Source: Erythrobacter sp. 3-20A1M
Lineage (GTDB): Bacteria > Pseudomonadota > Alphaproteobacteria > Sphingomonadales > Sphingomonadaceae
Direction: 5' to 3'
Assembly (NCBI RefSeq): GCF_018636735.1
Contig: NZ_CP045200.1
Span: 2,262,001-2,326,000, forward strand
DNA length: 64,000 bases
In this document: positions 47,371 through 56,409 of the stretch, piece after piece
Layout of the letters: each line of letters starts with the position of its first letter
Position numbering within the stretch: the stretch's first letter is position 1
Translations under genes and position numbers: made by a program
The notes under the pieces: generated by a model
The model's input: only the letters and a program-made list of their open reading frames with translations
Database searches by the model: none
What the model was told of the DNA's origin: nothing

Positions 47371-47973
47371 ATGAGAAACCGCAAACGCCTGACGCCCGAG
47401 GAATCGCGCGCGACCGCGCTGGAGGCGGCGCGCAGCCTATTGATCGAGGCGGGGCCGCAAGCTGTCACATTGAAGGCGGTGGGCGCGCGGGTCGGGCGCA
47501 CGCATGCGAACCTGCTGCACCATTTCGGCTCGGCGGCGGGTCTGCAGCGGGCGCTGGCGCAACATCTCGCCGCGACCGTGTGCGAGAGTATCGCAGAGGC
47601 GGTACATGCCAGCCGGGCGGGCATCGGCTCCCCGCGCGAAATCGTCGACCTAGCTTTCGACGCTTTCGATCGGGAGGGTGGCGGCGCGCTGGTCAGCTGG
47701 ATGCTCGCGACCGGGCACGAGGATGCGATCGAGCCCTTCGTCGAGACGATCCACGCGCTGGTCGACCGGTTGGAGCCGACCGAGAGTGGGCACGAGGGGT
47801 GGCAGGCCGCCCATTCCGCGACGCTTGCGGTGGTGCTGCTGTCGCTGGGCCATTCGCTGCTGGGCGAACCGCTTGCCCGCTCGCTCAAGCTGCCAGAGGG
47901 TACCGCGCGCGATCTGGCCGAGAGCTTCGTCACCGCCTCGCTGGAGCAGGCGAAGCTGGAAACCGGCGGCTAA
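47371..47973 (+). CDS. TetR family transcriptional regulator
   Basis: 200 residues. N-terminal HTH: RATALEAARSLLIEAGPQAVTLKAVGARVGRTHANLLHHFGSAAGLQ, the classic TetR DNA-binding domain. C-terminal all-helical ligand domain, ending QAKLETGG. Probably represses the divergent metal-dependent hydrolase through the ACATTAATGT palindrome. Its stop overlaps ygfZ stop in CTAA. Confidence 0.86.
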   Translation: MRNRKRLTPEESRATALEAARSLLIEAGPQAVTLKAVGARVGRTHANLLHHFGSAAGLQRALAQHLAATVCESIAEAVHASRAGIGSPREIVDLAFDAFDREGGGALVSWMLATGHEDAIEPFVETIHALVDRLEPTESGHEGWQAAHSATLAVVLLSLGHSLLGEPLARSLKLPEGTARDLAESFVTASLEQAKLETGG

Positions 47974-48707
47974 CTTTCGGGCGCTTCGAGCGTCATCCAG
48001 GGGGGTACGTGCTCGCGCGGGATGTCGTCCACGCGCAGATGGGCGACGGCCAGCTGCAGGTCCGGATAGTCGGCCTTGATCCGCTTCTCCTCGACCGAGC
48101 CCGACGGCACCACGACCAGCCGCCGATTGACCTTCTGCCGCCAGTTCATGCGCGCGGTATTTTCCTGCCCGATATAGCAGCCCTTCGCGAAACTGACGCC
48201 GTGCAGTTCGACCGCATTCGTCTCCAGCCACAGGATGTCGCCGAGTTCGGCTTGCCCCTCCGGCACGCCCAGCGACAGGCGATGCGCGCGCCATTCCTCG
48301 TCCGCCGCCTGCTCCTCGCCGGTGATGGGGGACAGCCAGCGTTCGCCCAGATCGCCCAGTCGCGGGTCGGGCGCGCCGCCATCGCCGAGCTGCTTCTGCC
48401 AGTGGACCCCCACGCCGTCGTCGCGCGCGATCGCGATCTTGCGGCGCAGGCGATAGAGCGACAGGCGTTTGACCAGCTCGTCCGCCTGGTCCGCCTCGCA
48501 ATCGAGCAGCAGTTCGCCCGGCTTTCCCGGCCACACGATCATGTCGAACATCGTCTTGCCCTGCGCGCTCAGTAGCCCGGCATATACGGGCAACGCGCCT
48601 GACAGATCGTTGGTCAGCAGGCCCTGGAGGAAGCCGACGACGTCCTCGCCATCCTCCTGCGGGGAAAGGCGGACCACGGTGCGATGCGACAGATGGCTGG
48701 CAGGCAT
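47970..48707 (-). CDS. ygfZ: Folate-binding YgfZ/GcvT-like Fe-S biogenesis protein
   Basis: 245 residues from [14 protein letters not shown]. The family signature K-G-C-Y-x-G-Q-E appears as [15 protein letters not shown] at about 180-195; also [10 protein letters not shown] near the N-terminus and [14 protein letters not shown]. YgfZ (IBA57-like) assists folate-dependent repair or assembly of certain 4Fe-4S enzymes such as MiaB. Divergent from pyrC across 211 bases. Confidence 0.9.
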   Translation of the reverse strand: MPASHLSHRTVVRLSPQEDGEDVVGFLQGLLTNDLSGALPVYAGLLSAQGKTMFDMIVWPGKPGELLLDCEADQADELVKRLSLYRLRRKIAIARDDGVGVHWQKQLGDGGAPDPRLGDLGERWLSPITGEEQAADEEWRAHRLSLGVPEGQAELGDILWLETNAVELHGVSFAKGCYIGQENTARMNWRQKVNRRLVVVPSGSVEEKRIKADYPDLQLAVAHLRVDDIPREHVPPWMTLEAPES

Positions 48708-48918
48708 GATGATCAAGCTGGCGTATCCGCGTCGCAAATCAAGCCCGGACCGCGCGCCGCCTGTCCTACCCGCGCCGTTTGTGCCATGGGGGCGGCCATG
48801 TTTCGCGCCGGTCCAGCTCAGCAGACGACACCGTTTCCGTGCGATCGGACCGGCGCGCGCGTGCCCTGTTTTCTCGCCCCAGGACACTGTTCCATGTGTT
48901 CCATCGTGTAGGATTAGC

Positions 48919-49959
48919 ATGTCCGATTCGAACAGCCTGACGATCCGCCGCCCCGACGACTGGCACGTCCATTTGCGCGACGGCGACATGCTGCGCGGCG
49001 TGGCCGAATACACCGCGCGCCAGTTCGCCCGGGCGATCGTGATGCCCAATCTCGCCCCGCCGATCACCACTGCGGCGCAGGCAGCCGCCTATCGCGACCG
49101 GATCATGGCCGTCCTGCCCCCCGACAGCGACTTCACGCCGCTGATGACGTGCTACCTCACCGACGCGACCGATGCGGGTGAACTGGCAGCGGGCCATGCC
49201 GATGGCGTCTTCACCGCGGCGAAGCTCTATCCCGCCAACGCTACGACAAACTCCGCCCACGGGGTGACCGATGTCGCGAATCTGGAACCGGTGTTCGAGC
49301 GGATGGCTGCGATCGGCATGGTGTTGTGCGTTCACGGCGAGGTGACCGATGGCGAGATCGATGTGTTCGACCGAGAGGCGGTGTTCATCGAGCGGGTCCT
49401 CGCGCCGCTCCACGCGCGGCTGCCCGAATTGAAGATCGTGTTCGAACACATAACCACGTCGGACGCGGTCGATTTCGTGATGGGCGCGGGGGAAGCCGTC
49501 GCGGCAACGATCACGCCGCAGCATCTCCACATCAATCGTAACGCGATGCTGGTAGGCGGCATCCAGCCGCACAATTACTGCCTGCCGGTAGCGAAGCGGG
49601 AGACGCATCGGCTGGCGCTGCGCAAGGCGGCGATCTCGGGCTCTCCGAAGATGTTCCTCGGCACCGACAGCGCGCCGCATGCCCGCCATGCGAAGGAAAG
49701 CGCCTGCGGCTGTGCGGGCATCTTCAACGCGCCCTTCGCGCTCGAAAGCTACGCCACCGTGTTCGAGGAGGAGGGCGCGCTTGACCGGCTGGAAGGCTTC
49801 GCCAGCGAGCACGGCCCGCGCTTCTACGGCCTTCCGCTGAACGAAGGCACGGTCACGCTGGAGCGGGTGGCAACCACCGTACCCGACACGATCGAGGCGG
49901 GCGGGGAGGCTCTCGTCCCCTTCCACGCGGGCGCTACGCTCGGGTGGCGGCTGGCCTAG
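48919..49959 (+). CDS. pyrC: Dihydroorotase (class II)
   Basis: 346 residues from [22 protein letters not shown]. Binuclear zinc site residues: HVHLRD, the carboxylated Lys in [14 protein letters not shown], His in MVLCVHGEV and [10 protein letters not shown], and Asp in FLGTDSAPH. Also [11 protein letters not shown] and [15 protein letters not shown]. Cyclises carbamoyl-aspartate in de novo pyrimidine synthesis. Its 3' end overlaps convergent rarD by 26 bases. Confidence 0.96.
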   Translation: MSDSNSLTIRRPDDWHVHLRDGDMLRGVAEYTARQFARAIVMPNLAPPITTAAQAAAYRDRIMAVLPPDSDFTPLMTCYLTDATDAGELAAGHADGVFTAAKLYPANATTNSAHGVTDVANLEPVFERMAAIGMVLCVHGEVTDGEIDVFDREAVFIERVLAPLHARLPELKIVFEHITTSDAVDFVMGAGEAVAATITPQHLHINRNAMLVGGIQPHNYCLPVAKRETHRLALRKAAISGSPKMFLGTDSAPHARHAKESACGCAGIFNAPFALESYATVFEEEGALDRLEGFASEHGPRFYGLPLNEGTVTLERVATTVPDTIEAGGEALVPFHAGATLGWRLA

Positions 49960-50848
49960 CCCGGCGTCCGCGCGCCCACATGTCCCACACGAACAGGGCC
50001 AGCGCGACCCAGATCAGGCCGAAGCTGGCGGCCTGCGCCGGGTGCAGCTCCTCGTGAAAGACGGTGAGGCCCAGGATGAAGACGATTGTCGGGGCCAGGA
50101 ACTGGATGAAGCCGAGCGTCGAATAGCTCATCCGCCGCGCCGCGATCGCGAACATCAGCAGCGGGATCGCGGTCAGGAACCCGCCGAGAATGATCGACAG
50201 GCTGAGCGCGGGCGTGCGCAGGAAGCTCGATCCTTCCGGCCCGAGGCCGTAGAACAGCGTCACGCCGATGGCGGGGATCAGCAGCAGCGCGCTCTCTATG
50301 GTCAGGCCGGGCAGGGAGCCGACCTCCACCCGCTTGCGGATCAGGCCGTAGGTGCCGAAGCTGAAGGCGAGCGTCAGGCTGACCCACAGCGTGGTGATCG
50401 CCCCCGCCGCGAGGATGGCGACGCCGCATCCGGCGATGGCGACCGCGATCCATTGCAGGCGACTGAGCCGTTCCTTCAGCAGCAGCGTGCCCAGCAGGAC
50501 GTTGACCAGCGGATTGATGTAATAGCCAAGGCTGGCGGCATAGACATGCCCGATCTGGATCGCCCAGACATAGGTGCCCCAGTTGATCGCGATCAGCGTC
50601 GCGCTTGCGAGCAACATGCGGATGACCCGGCCGTCGCCCATCGCGGCGCGCACGTCCGGACCCTGGCGACGGAACGCGACGATGGCGAGGCAGATCGGGA
50701 GGGTCCACACGATCCGCCAGGCGACGAATTCGAACGGCGGGACGCTCTTCACCAGGATCAGGTAGAGCGGCAGGAAACCCCATATGATATAGGCCCCCAA
50801 GGCGGCCGGAAGGCCGGAGGGAGTGGGGGTGTTTTCCTCGCCGTTCAT
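49934..50848 (-). CDS. rarD: EamA/RarD family permease
   Basis: 304 residues, about ten membrane helices in two EamA repeats. RarD marks: [66 protein letters not shown] and [20 protein letters not shown]. Transport substrate unknown (drug/metabolite transporter superfamily). A 280-base upstream region holds a structured-RNA candidate. Confidence 0.88.
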   Translation of the reverse strand: MNGEENTPTPSGLPAALGAYIIWGFLPLYLILVKSVPPFEFVAWRIVWTLPICLAIVAFRRQGPDVRAAMGDGRVIRMLLASATLIAINWGTYVWAIQIGHVYAASLGYYINPLVNVLLGTLLLKERLSRLQWIAVAIAGCGVAILAAGAITTLWVSLTLAFSFGTYGLIRKRVEVGSLPGLTIESALLLIPAIGVTLFYGLGPEGSSFLRTPALSLSIILGGFLTAIPLLMFAIAARRMSYSTLGFIQFLAPTIVFILGLTVFHEELHPAQAASFGLIWVALALFVWDMWARGRRARPAATRA

Positions 50849-50992
50849 CGCCGCGCCCTAGGCAAGCGCAATTGTCCGCGCAAGCGAATGAAATATGAAC
50901 GGGTTAATCGAACTTCGTTAAGGAAGGCGCCCATATACATGAACACCAACGGCGGGCGGTCGCTTGTGCGATTCGCCTGTCCCCGATCTGCG

Positions 50993-51076
50993 GTCCCGTC
51001 TCGGCGGGGACGTGGCGCGGTACCCCACCAAGCCGCGGGAGGTGTCCTCGTATCCTTCGGGAACGGGGGCACCTCC
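50993..51076 (+). ncRNA. Candidate structured RNA: three abutting hairpins, last with cUUCGg tetraloop
   Basis: H1 (50993-51011) has a GTCCC/GGGAC stem; H2 (51016-51037) a CGCGG/CCGCG stem with a 12-base loop; H3 (51038-51076) starts at the next base and is a 14-pair stem (two G-U) continued, after one bulged A, by TCC-TTCG-GGA, i.e. a cUUCGg tetraloop on the plus strand. Such stacked hairpins with a hyperstable loop on one strand suggest a structured transcript (sRNA or cis element) rather than a protein remnant. No known RNA family (6S, SRP, tmRNA, RNase P, common riboswitches) was recognised. Confidence 0.45.
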
Positions 51077-51128
51077 AAACCTTTGGGTGGCATCGAAATC
51101 TTCCCTCTCGGCGGGTACTGGCGGGCCG

Positions 51129-51290
51129 ATGCGCTTCGCCCCGCTCCTGTTCGCAGCATTAATGGTCCTGCTCGGCCGGAAAGCGAATCGCATCGCTGCC
51201 CTGTTCGCGTGGACCGATTCGGGGGGCATTATCCGCGGCGAGCTGATCGTCGGCAGGTTCGATAGCGCCCCGGCACCGCTCCGCGACTAG
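51129..51290 (+). CDS. Possible 53-residue protein, signal-like N-terminus
   Basis: MRFAPLLFAALMVLLGRKAN opens like a signal peptide or single helix, followed by FAWTDSGGIIRGELIVGRFDS. GC-rich third codon positions (around 80%) resemble coding sequence, and its stop shares CTAG with astD exactly as do other verified convergent pairs here. But no ribosome-binding site is visible and no family recognised. May be the product of the structured-RNA transcript. Confidence 0.4.
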   Translation: MRFAPLLFAALMVLLGRKANRIAALFAWTDSGGIIRGELIVGRFDSAPAPLRD

Positions 51291-52702
51291 CTGTCGCGAA
51301 AACCCACGCCGAGCGAGGCGCGCGGCTGCTCCATCTCGCTGCTCGCGACCGGATAGGCGCAGTAATCCGCCGCGTAATAGGCCGCCGGGCGGTGATTGCC
51401 GGACAGGCCGATACCGCCGAACGGTGCCTTGGATGACGCGCCGTTGGTCGGCTGGTTCCAGTTGACGATGCCGGCGCGGATACTGGCCCAGAAGCGGTTG
51501 TAATCCTCCGGACTGCCGCCCACCAGGGAGGCCGAGAGCCCGAAGCGAGTGTTGTTGGCTTCCGCGATTGCCGCATCGAGATCGGGCACGCGGATGACTT
51601 GCAGCAGCGGGCCGAACAGCTCCACATCGGGGCGGTTCTCCACCGCCGTGGTGTCGATGATCGCCGGCTTCAGAAACGGCAGCGAATCGTCGGGCCGGAC
51701 CATGTGCCGGATCGCCCGACCGCCATTGGAGAGAAGGAAAAGGAAGCTCTCGACCAGCTGGTCCGCCACCCGGTTGTCGATCACGCAGCCCATGAACGGC
51801 TGCGGTTCGGCGAAGGGTTCGCTCACGATCAGCCGGTCGGTCGCCGCCTGCAACGCCTCGATCAGCTTGTCGTACATGCTGTCGACGACGATCAGCCGCC
51901 GTGCCGCGGTGCAGCGCTGCCCGGCGGTGGTGAAGGCGGACTTGATTATCAGCGCCACCGCATCCGGCACCAGCGGGGTGTCGGTGACGACGATGGGATT
52001 GTTGCCGCCCATCTCCAAGGCGACGATCTTGCCCGGATTGGTCGCCAGCTTGCGATTGATCGCGATGCCCGCCTGCGCGCTGCCGGTGAACAGGATGCCG
52101 TCCACATCGTCATGCGCGACCAGCGCCTGCCCCTCTGCCGGGCCGCCATGCAACACCTGCACGACGTCTTCCGGTACGCCCGCGCGGTGCATCAGCTGGA
52201 CCAGCATCTCGCCGACCGCCGGGGTCTTCTCGCTCGGCTTGAAGATCACGCAATTGCCCGCGATCAGTGCGGGCACGATATGGCCGTTGGGCAGGTGCGC
52301 AGGGAAGTTGTAAGGGCCCAGCACCGCCATCACGCCATGCGGTTTGTGCCGCACGGCGGCGGTTCCGTTGAGCGCGGAGTCGAATTTGCGCTGCGAAGTG
52401 CGATCGGCATAGGCCGAGATCGACACTTCGACCTTGCCCATCACCGCGTCCACCTCCGTACGCGCTTCCCACAACGGCTTGCCCGTCTCGCGGGCGATCA
52501 GCTTCGCGAAATCGTCGCCCGCGGCGCGGACTTCGTTGACGAAGCGGCGCATGAACTCGATCCGGTTGGCCAGCGGCTTGGACGCCCAGCCGGGCCATGC
52601 CGCGCGCGCGCTCGCCACCGCGCCTTCGACGTCCCCAGGGGCGCTTCGCCACAATTCCTCTCCGGTCGCCGGGTTAAAGGAAACGATCGTGTTGTCCGAC
52701 AC
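51287..52702 (-). CDS. astD: N-succinylglutamate 5-semialdehyde dehydrogenase
   Basis: 471 residues, aldehyde dehydrogenase superfamily. NAD-binding GPYNFPAHLPNGHIVPALIAGNCVIFKPSEKTP, catalytic Glu in IVALEMGGNNPIVV, catalytic Cys in FTTAGQRCTAARRL, and the AstD-specific NWNQPTNGASSKAPFGGIGLSGNHRPAAYYAADYC. Converts succinylglutamate semialdehyde to succinylglutamate in the AST arginine catabolism pathway. The other ast genes (astA, astB, astE) are not in this window. Confidence 0.93.
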   Translation of the reverse strand: MSDNTIVSFNPATGEELWRSAPGDVEGAVASARAAWPGWASKPLANRIEFMRRFVNEVRAAGDDFAKLIARETGKPLWEARTEVDAVMGKVEVSISAYADRTSQRKFDSALNGTAAVRHKPHGVMAVLGPYNFPAHLPNGHIVPALIAGNCVIFKPSEKTPAVGEMLVQLMHRAGVPEDVVQVLHGGPAEGQALVAHDDVDGILFTGSAQAGIAINRKLATNPGKIVALEMGGNNPIVVTDTPLVPDAVALIIKSAFTTAGQRCTAARRLIVVDSMYDKLIEALQAATDRLIVSEPFAEPQPFMGCVIDNRVADQLVESFLFLLSNGGRAIRHMVRPDDSLPFLKPAIIDTTAVENRPDVELFGPLLQVIRVPDLDAAIAEANNTRFGLSASLVGGSPEDYNRFWASIRAGIVNWNQPTNGASSKAPFGGIGLSGNHRPAAYYAADYCAYPVASSEMEQPRASLGVGFRDS

Positions 52703-52812
52703 TCGCGGTCCGCCCTTCTCTCACATCCTGCCGATTTGCCCGGTCCGACCGACCGAGATGGTGCTTCTAGCGGGAACTTCACCCGCGTCAAAATAGCCCA
52801 ACGGCAGAGTGG

Positions 52813-54225
52813 TCATGTGCGATCCCGCCTGAAGTGACCGGCTGGCACCGGCGGCTCGCCATGTCCCGCGCCCATCCGCCGGATCGCGGCGATCTTGCGG
52901 GTCAGCGCGGTCCAGTCGTCGTCGCGGTCGATGGCTGCCCAGATCCGTTCGACTTCATCGATCACCATCGTCTCTGGCCGGTCGTCGGACCAGTATTCGG
53001 CCTCGTCCTCGACTGCGGCGTAGCCTTGCAAAGCTTCCGCCAGTTCATCGTTGGCGTTGCGCCCGCCGCGATGGCGATGGAAGAAGGCGTCGGGCTGCGA
53101 TCCATCCTCGCGCATGGCGCGCTCGCACGCGGAAACGAGACGCGCGTCCAAATCCTCGCCGCGCGGTGCCACGCCCAGTCGCCAGCACCACCGCTTCGCC
53201 AAGGCGGCGGTGTAGAGCGGACCGAATCGATCCAGCGCCGCGACCAACGGCTTCGCTTCGCAAAGCGGGCGCAGCGCGATGGCGAGCTGGCCGAGGTTCC
53301 ACTGCACCGCCTCCGGCTGGCGGGCGAAGGCGTACAGCCCCTGATGGTCGAAATAGGCGGCGGTGAAGCCAGGCTCCCATTTCGGGAGGAAGCGCCACGG
53401 CCCGTAGTCGAAACTCTCGCCTGAGACATTCATGTTGTCGGTGTTGAGCACACCGTGGACGAAGCCGGCGACCATCCACGAGGCGGCCAGATCGGCGAGC
53501 CGCTCCACCACTTGGTGCAGCAGCCGCACGGCGGGATTGTCGCGATCGGGCGCGTCTTGGGGCGGGGGAGGGCCGGGAAAATGCTCGAGGCAGTAATCCA
53601 CCAGCCGCTGGGTGTGATCGCGTTCTTCCAGCACCAGCAGGCGCTGGAAGGTGCCGATGCGGATATGGCCATGGCTGAGGCGGGTCATTACGGCGGAGCG
53701 GGTGGGCGACGGTTCGTCGCCGCGCACCAGTTCCTCGCCCGTCTCGACCACGCTGAACGTCTTGGAGGTATATACGCCCAGCGCCTCCAGCATTTCGGTC
53801 GCCAGGATTTCGCGGACCGCGCCTTTCAACGTCAACCTACCGTCGGCGGTGCGGCTCCACGGCGTGCGGCCCGAACCTTTGGTGCCCAGGTCGAGCAGGC
53901 GGTCGTCTCCGTCGCGCAGCTGCGCGAACAGGAAGCCGCGGCCATCCCCGATTTCCGGGTTGTACACGCGGAACTGATGGCCGTGATAGCGCAGGGCCAG
54001 CGGCTGGGGGAGGTTGTCGGACAGCGGCGCGAACCGCCCGAAATGGGTTACCCATGCCGCGTCGGACAGCTCCGCCAGCCCGACCGCCGTTGCCCAGCGA
54101 TCGTTGCGAAACCGCAGATCGTGACGCGGGAAGGTCGCAGCCTCAACCGGATCGGCCAGCCACGGGGCCAAGGGAAGGATGGCAGGATCGGGCCGATAGC
54201 TCGCGGGTTGCGGATCGAAGCGCAT
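52813..54225 (-). CDS. selO: SelO family protein adenylyltransferase (YdiU)
   Basis: 470 residues from MRFDPQPASYRPDPAILP; an upstream ATG (54276) has no family support. Pseudokinase fold transferring AMP to proteins: RYHGHQFRVYNPEIGDGRGFLFAQ, LGTKGSGRTPWSRTADGR (nucleotide loop), REILATEMLEALGVYTSKT, FVHGVLNTDNMNVSGESFDYGPWRFLP (active-site Asp/Asn) . Regulates redox proteins in known cases. Divergent from the following alpha/beta hydrolase. Confidence 0.93.
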   Translation of the reverse strand: MRFDPQPASYRPDPAILPLAPWLADPVEAATFPRHDLRFRNDRWATAVGLAELSDAAWVTHFGRFAPLSDNLPQPLALRYHGHQFRVYNPEIGDGRGFLFAQLRDGDDRLLDLGTKGSGRTPWSRTADGRLTLKGAVREILATEMLEALGVYTSKTFSVVETGEELVRGDEPSPTRSAVMTRLSHGHIRIGTFQRLLVLEERDHTQRLVDYCLEHFPGPPPPQDAPDRDNPAVRLLHQVVERLADLAASWMVAGFVHGVLNTDNMNVSGESFDYGPWRFLPKWEPGFTAAYFDHQGLYAFARQPEAVQWNLGQLAIALRPLCEAKPLVAALDRFGPLYTAALAKRWCWRLGVAPRGEDLDARLVSACERAMREDGSQPDAFFHRHRGGRNANDELAEALQGYAAVEDEAEYWSDDRPETMVIDEVERIWAAIDRDDDWTALTRKIAAIRRMGAGHGEPPVPAGHFRRDRT

Positions 54226-54296
54226 CGCGCGATAGTGGGGACGGGCGCCCATCGGCGCAAGCGACGATCCGCGCAAGCGAAGGGCACGACAACTCG

Positions 54297-55163
54297 ATGG
54301 ACCACCCCTATGCCGATCGCTTCTGGACGAGCGACGACGGGCTGAAGCTGCATTATCGCGATTATCCGGGGGACGAAGGCAAGGTTCCCGTCCTGTGCCT
54401 GCATGGGCTCACCCGCAACGCGCGCGATTTCGCTGGGCTGGCCGACCATCTGGCCGGGGGACGCCGGGTCATCGTGCCGGATTTCCGGGGGCGCGGGACC
54501 AGCGCCTATGCCGAAGATGCGGGGAGCTACCAGCCGCTGCGCTACACGAAGGATGTGGAGCAATTGCTGGAAGCGCAGGGAATCGACCGCGTCGCCGCTA
54601 TCGGCACGTCACTCGGCGGTCTCGTCACCATGTTCCTGGCCCAGCGTAATCCGGGCCTGGTGGCGGGCGCGCTGCTGAACGATATCGGGCCCGAGCTGGA
54701 GCCTGCGGGGCTGGACGCGATCCGGGGCTATGTCGGGCAGGGGCGCAGCTTTCCCACCTGGATGCACGCGGCGCGTGCGCTGCGCGAGCTGCACGGCGGA
54801 TCGCATCCGACGTTCGAGACCGAGGACTGGCTGGCGATGGCCAAGCGTACCATGGTCCTGCTGCAGAACGGCCGCATCAGCTACGATTACGACATGGCGA
54901 TCGCCGAGCCGTTTCGCGATACGAACGAGGCAGAGGGTGACCAGCCTGACCTGTGGCCGGTGTTCGACGCACTGGGCGATATCCCGCTTTTGTTGGTGCG
55001 CGGCGGGCTCTCGAACCTGCTTTCCGCCGATACCGCGGCGGCGATGGCCCGGCGCAACCCCCGGCTGGACGTAGTGACGGTGCCCGATGTGGGGCATGCG
55101 CCGCTGCTCGACGAGGCGGAGGCGCGCGGCGCAATCGACCGGTGGGTTGCGCAGGTTAAATGA
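54297..55163 (+). CDS. Alpha/beta hydrolase
   Basis: 288 residues from MDHPYADRFW. HGLTRNARDF oxyanion loop, nucleophile Ser in AIGTSLGGLVTMFLA, acid/His in VPDVGHAPLLDEAEARGAIDRW. Similar to small-molecule esterases or lactonases; substrate unknown. Its stop overlaps the glycosyltransferase start (ATGA). Confidence 0.84.
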   Translation: MDHPYADRFWTSDDGLKLHYRDYPGDEGKVPVLCLHGLTRNARDFAGLADHLAGGRRVIVPDFRGRGTSAYAEDAGSYQPLRYTKDVEQLLEAQGIDRVAAIGTSLGGLVTMFLAQRNPGLVAGALLNDIGPELEPAGLDAIRGYVGQGRSFPTWMHAARALRELHGGSHPTFETEDWLAMAKRTMVLLQNGRISYDYDMAIAEPFRDTNEAEGDQPDLWPVFDALGDIPLLLVRGGLSNLLSADTAAAMARRNPRLDVVTVPDVGHAPLLDEAEARGAIDRWVAQVK

Positions 55164-56308
55164 GGCCGCCCTCCGTGCCCAGCCTGCCGCGCGTGTTGCA
55201 TCTTCATTCCTCCTTCGCTGCCGGGGGGAAGGAGCTGCGCAGCGTCCGCCTGATCAACGCCTTCGGCCCGAAGCTGCGGCACACCATCGTATCCGGGGTG
55301 CCTGGCGAACTGGGCGCTGCCGGGCATATCGCGCGCGAGATCAAGGTCGATTTTCCGGACGATTTCCCTTCGTTGCAAGGCGCGCCAATGCCCGGGCGAC
55401 TGTGGGCGATTGCGGAGGAGATGAAATCCTTCGACCTCGTGCTGACCTACAACTGGGGCGCGATGGACGGGCCGATGGCCCACACGCTGTTTCACGACCG
55501 GCTGGATCTGCCCCCGCTGATCCATCATGAAGACGGTTTCGACGAAGACGAGCGCAAGCGCCTGAAAACGCGGCGCAACATTTATCGCAAGCTGGCTCTG
55601 GGGAAGACCAGCGGACTGGTGGTTGCGTCCGAAGTGCTAGAAGGGATCGCGCTGGAGCGGTGGGACCAGCCGATGGGGCGGGTGAAGCATATCCCCAATG
55701 GCGTGCCGGCCCGTGCCTTCGCGAAGCGCCCGCGCGCCGATGCCTTGCCCGGCGTGATCAAACGCGATGGCGAATTCTGGGTCGGCACCATGGCGGGGCT
55801 GCACCCGGTCAAAAATCTGCCGCTGCTGGTGCGGGCCTTCGCCGCGCTGCCCGACACCTGGCAGTTGGTGATCGTCGGGGACGGGCCGGAAAAGAACGCG
55901 ATCCGCGCCGAGGCGGAGCGGCTCGACATCGGCCATCGCCTGCACATGCCCGGCTTCGTCCCGGAGGCGGAGAAGTATGTCGGCCTGTTCGACATCTTCG
56001 CGCTGTCATCGGACACCGAGCAGTTTCCGCTGTCCGTGGTCGAGGCGATGGCGGCGGGCGTGCCGGTCGCGGCCCCGGCGGTGGGGGATATTCCCGTGAT
56101 GGTGGCCGATGCGAATGCACCCTACATCGCACCTGCCGGGGACGAGCCCGCGCTGGTCTCCGCCCTGTCGGCGCTGGCGCGGGACCCTGCGCTGCGCAAG
56201 TCGATCGGTGCCGCCAATCGCGAGCGCGCTCAGAAGCAATTCGACGAGAAGATGATGATCGACGCCTATCGCCGCCTTTACGGCAGCGCGATGGGGGTGG
56301 AGCTCTAA
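55160..56308 (+). CDS. Glycosyltransferase family 4
   Basis: 382 residues, GT-B fold. N-terminal LPRVLHLHSSFAAGGKELRSVRL, then MAGLHPVKNLPLLVRAFAAL, VIVGDGPEKNAIRAEAERL, HRLHMPGFVPEAEKYVGLFDIFALSSDTEQFPLSVVEAMAAGVPVAAP, the donor-binding EX7E-type region. Probably adds a sugar to a lipid or polysaccharide; context (coupled hydrolase) does not reveal which. Followed by the YfgM/BamB pair after about 100 bases. Confidence 0.86.
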   Translation: MRPPSVPSLPRVLHLHSSFAAGGKELRSVRLINAFGPKLRHTIVSGVPGELGAAGHIAREIKVDFPDDFPSLQGAPMPGRLWAIAEEMKSFDLVLTYNWGAMDGPMAHTLFHDRLDLPPLIHHEDGFDEDERKRLKTRRNIYRKLALGKTSGLVVASEVLEGIALERWDQPMGRVKHIPNGVPARAFAKRPRADALPGVIKRDGEFWVGTMAGLHPVKNLPLLVRAFAALPDTWQLVIVGDGPEKNAIRAEAERLDIGHRLHMPGFVPEAEKYVGLFDIFALSSDTEQFPLSVVEAMAAGVPVAAPAVGDIPVMVADANAPYIAPAGDEPALVSALSALARDPALRKSIGAANRERAQKQFDEKMMIDAYRRLYGSAMGVEL

Positions 56309-56409
56309 CCTTCCTTCACCCGGCGTTCACCGCGCGGTCTATTGAATTGCCGCCACCATGCTTTAAAGACGCCGCGCATTCCCCCAAACCGAAGAAAGAC
56401 GGACAGCGA

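Noticed and set aside
50949-51120. 6S RNA, SRP RNA, tmRNA or RNase P RNA in the rarD upstream region
   Set aside because: None of the conserved sequence blocks of those RNAs is present, so it is listed only as a candidate novel structured RNA.
50881-51265. Overlapping frames through the structured-RNA region (both strands)
   Set aside because: They run through the hairpin stems, have no recognisable domains and no ribosome site; only the 53-residue frame at the end was kept, with low confidence.
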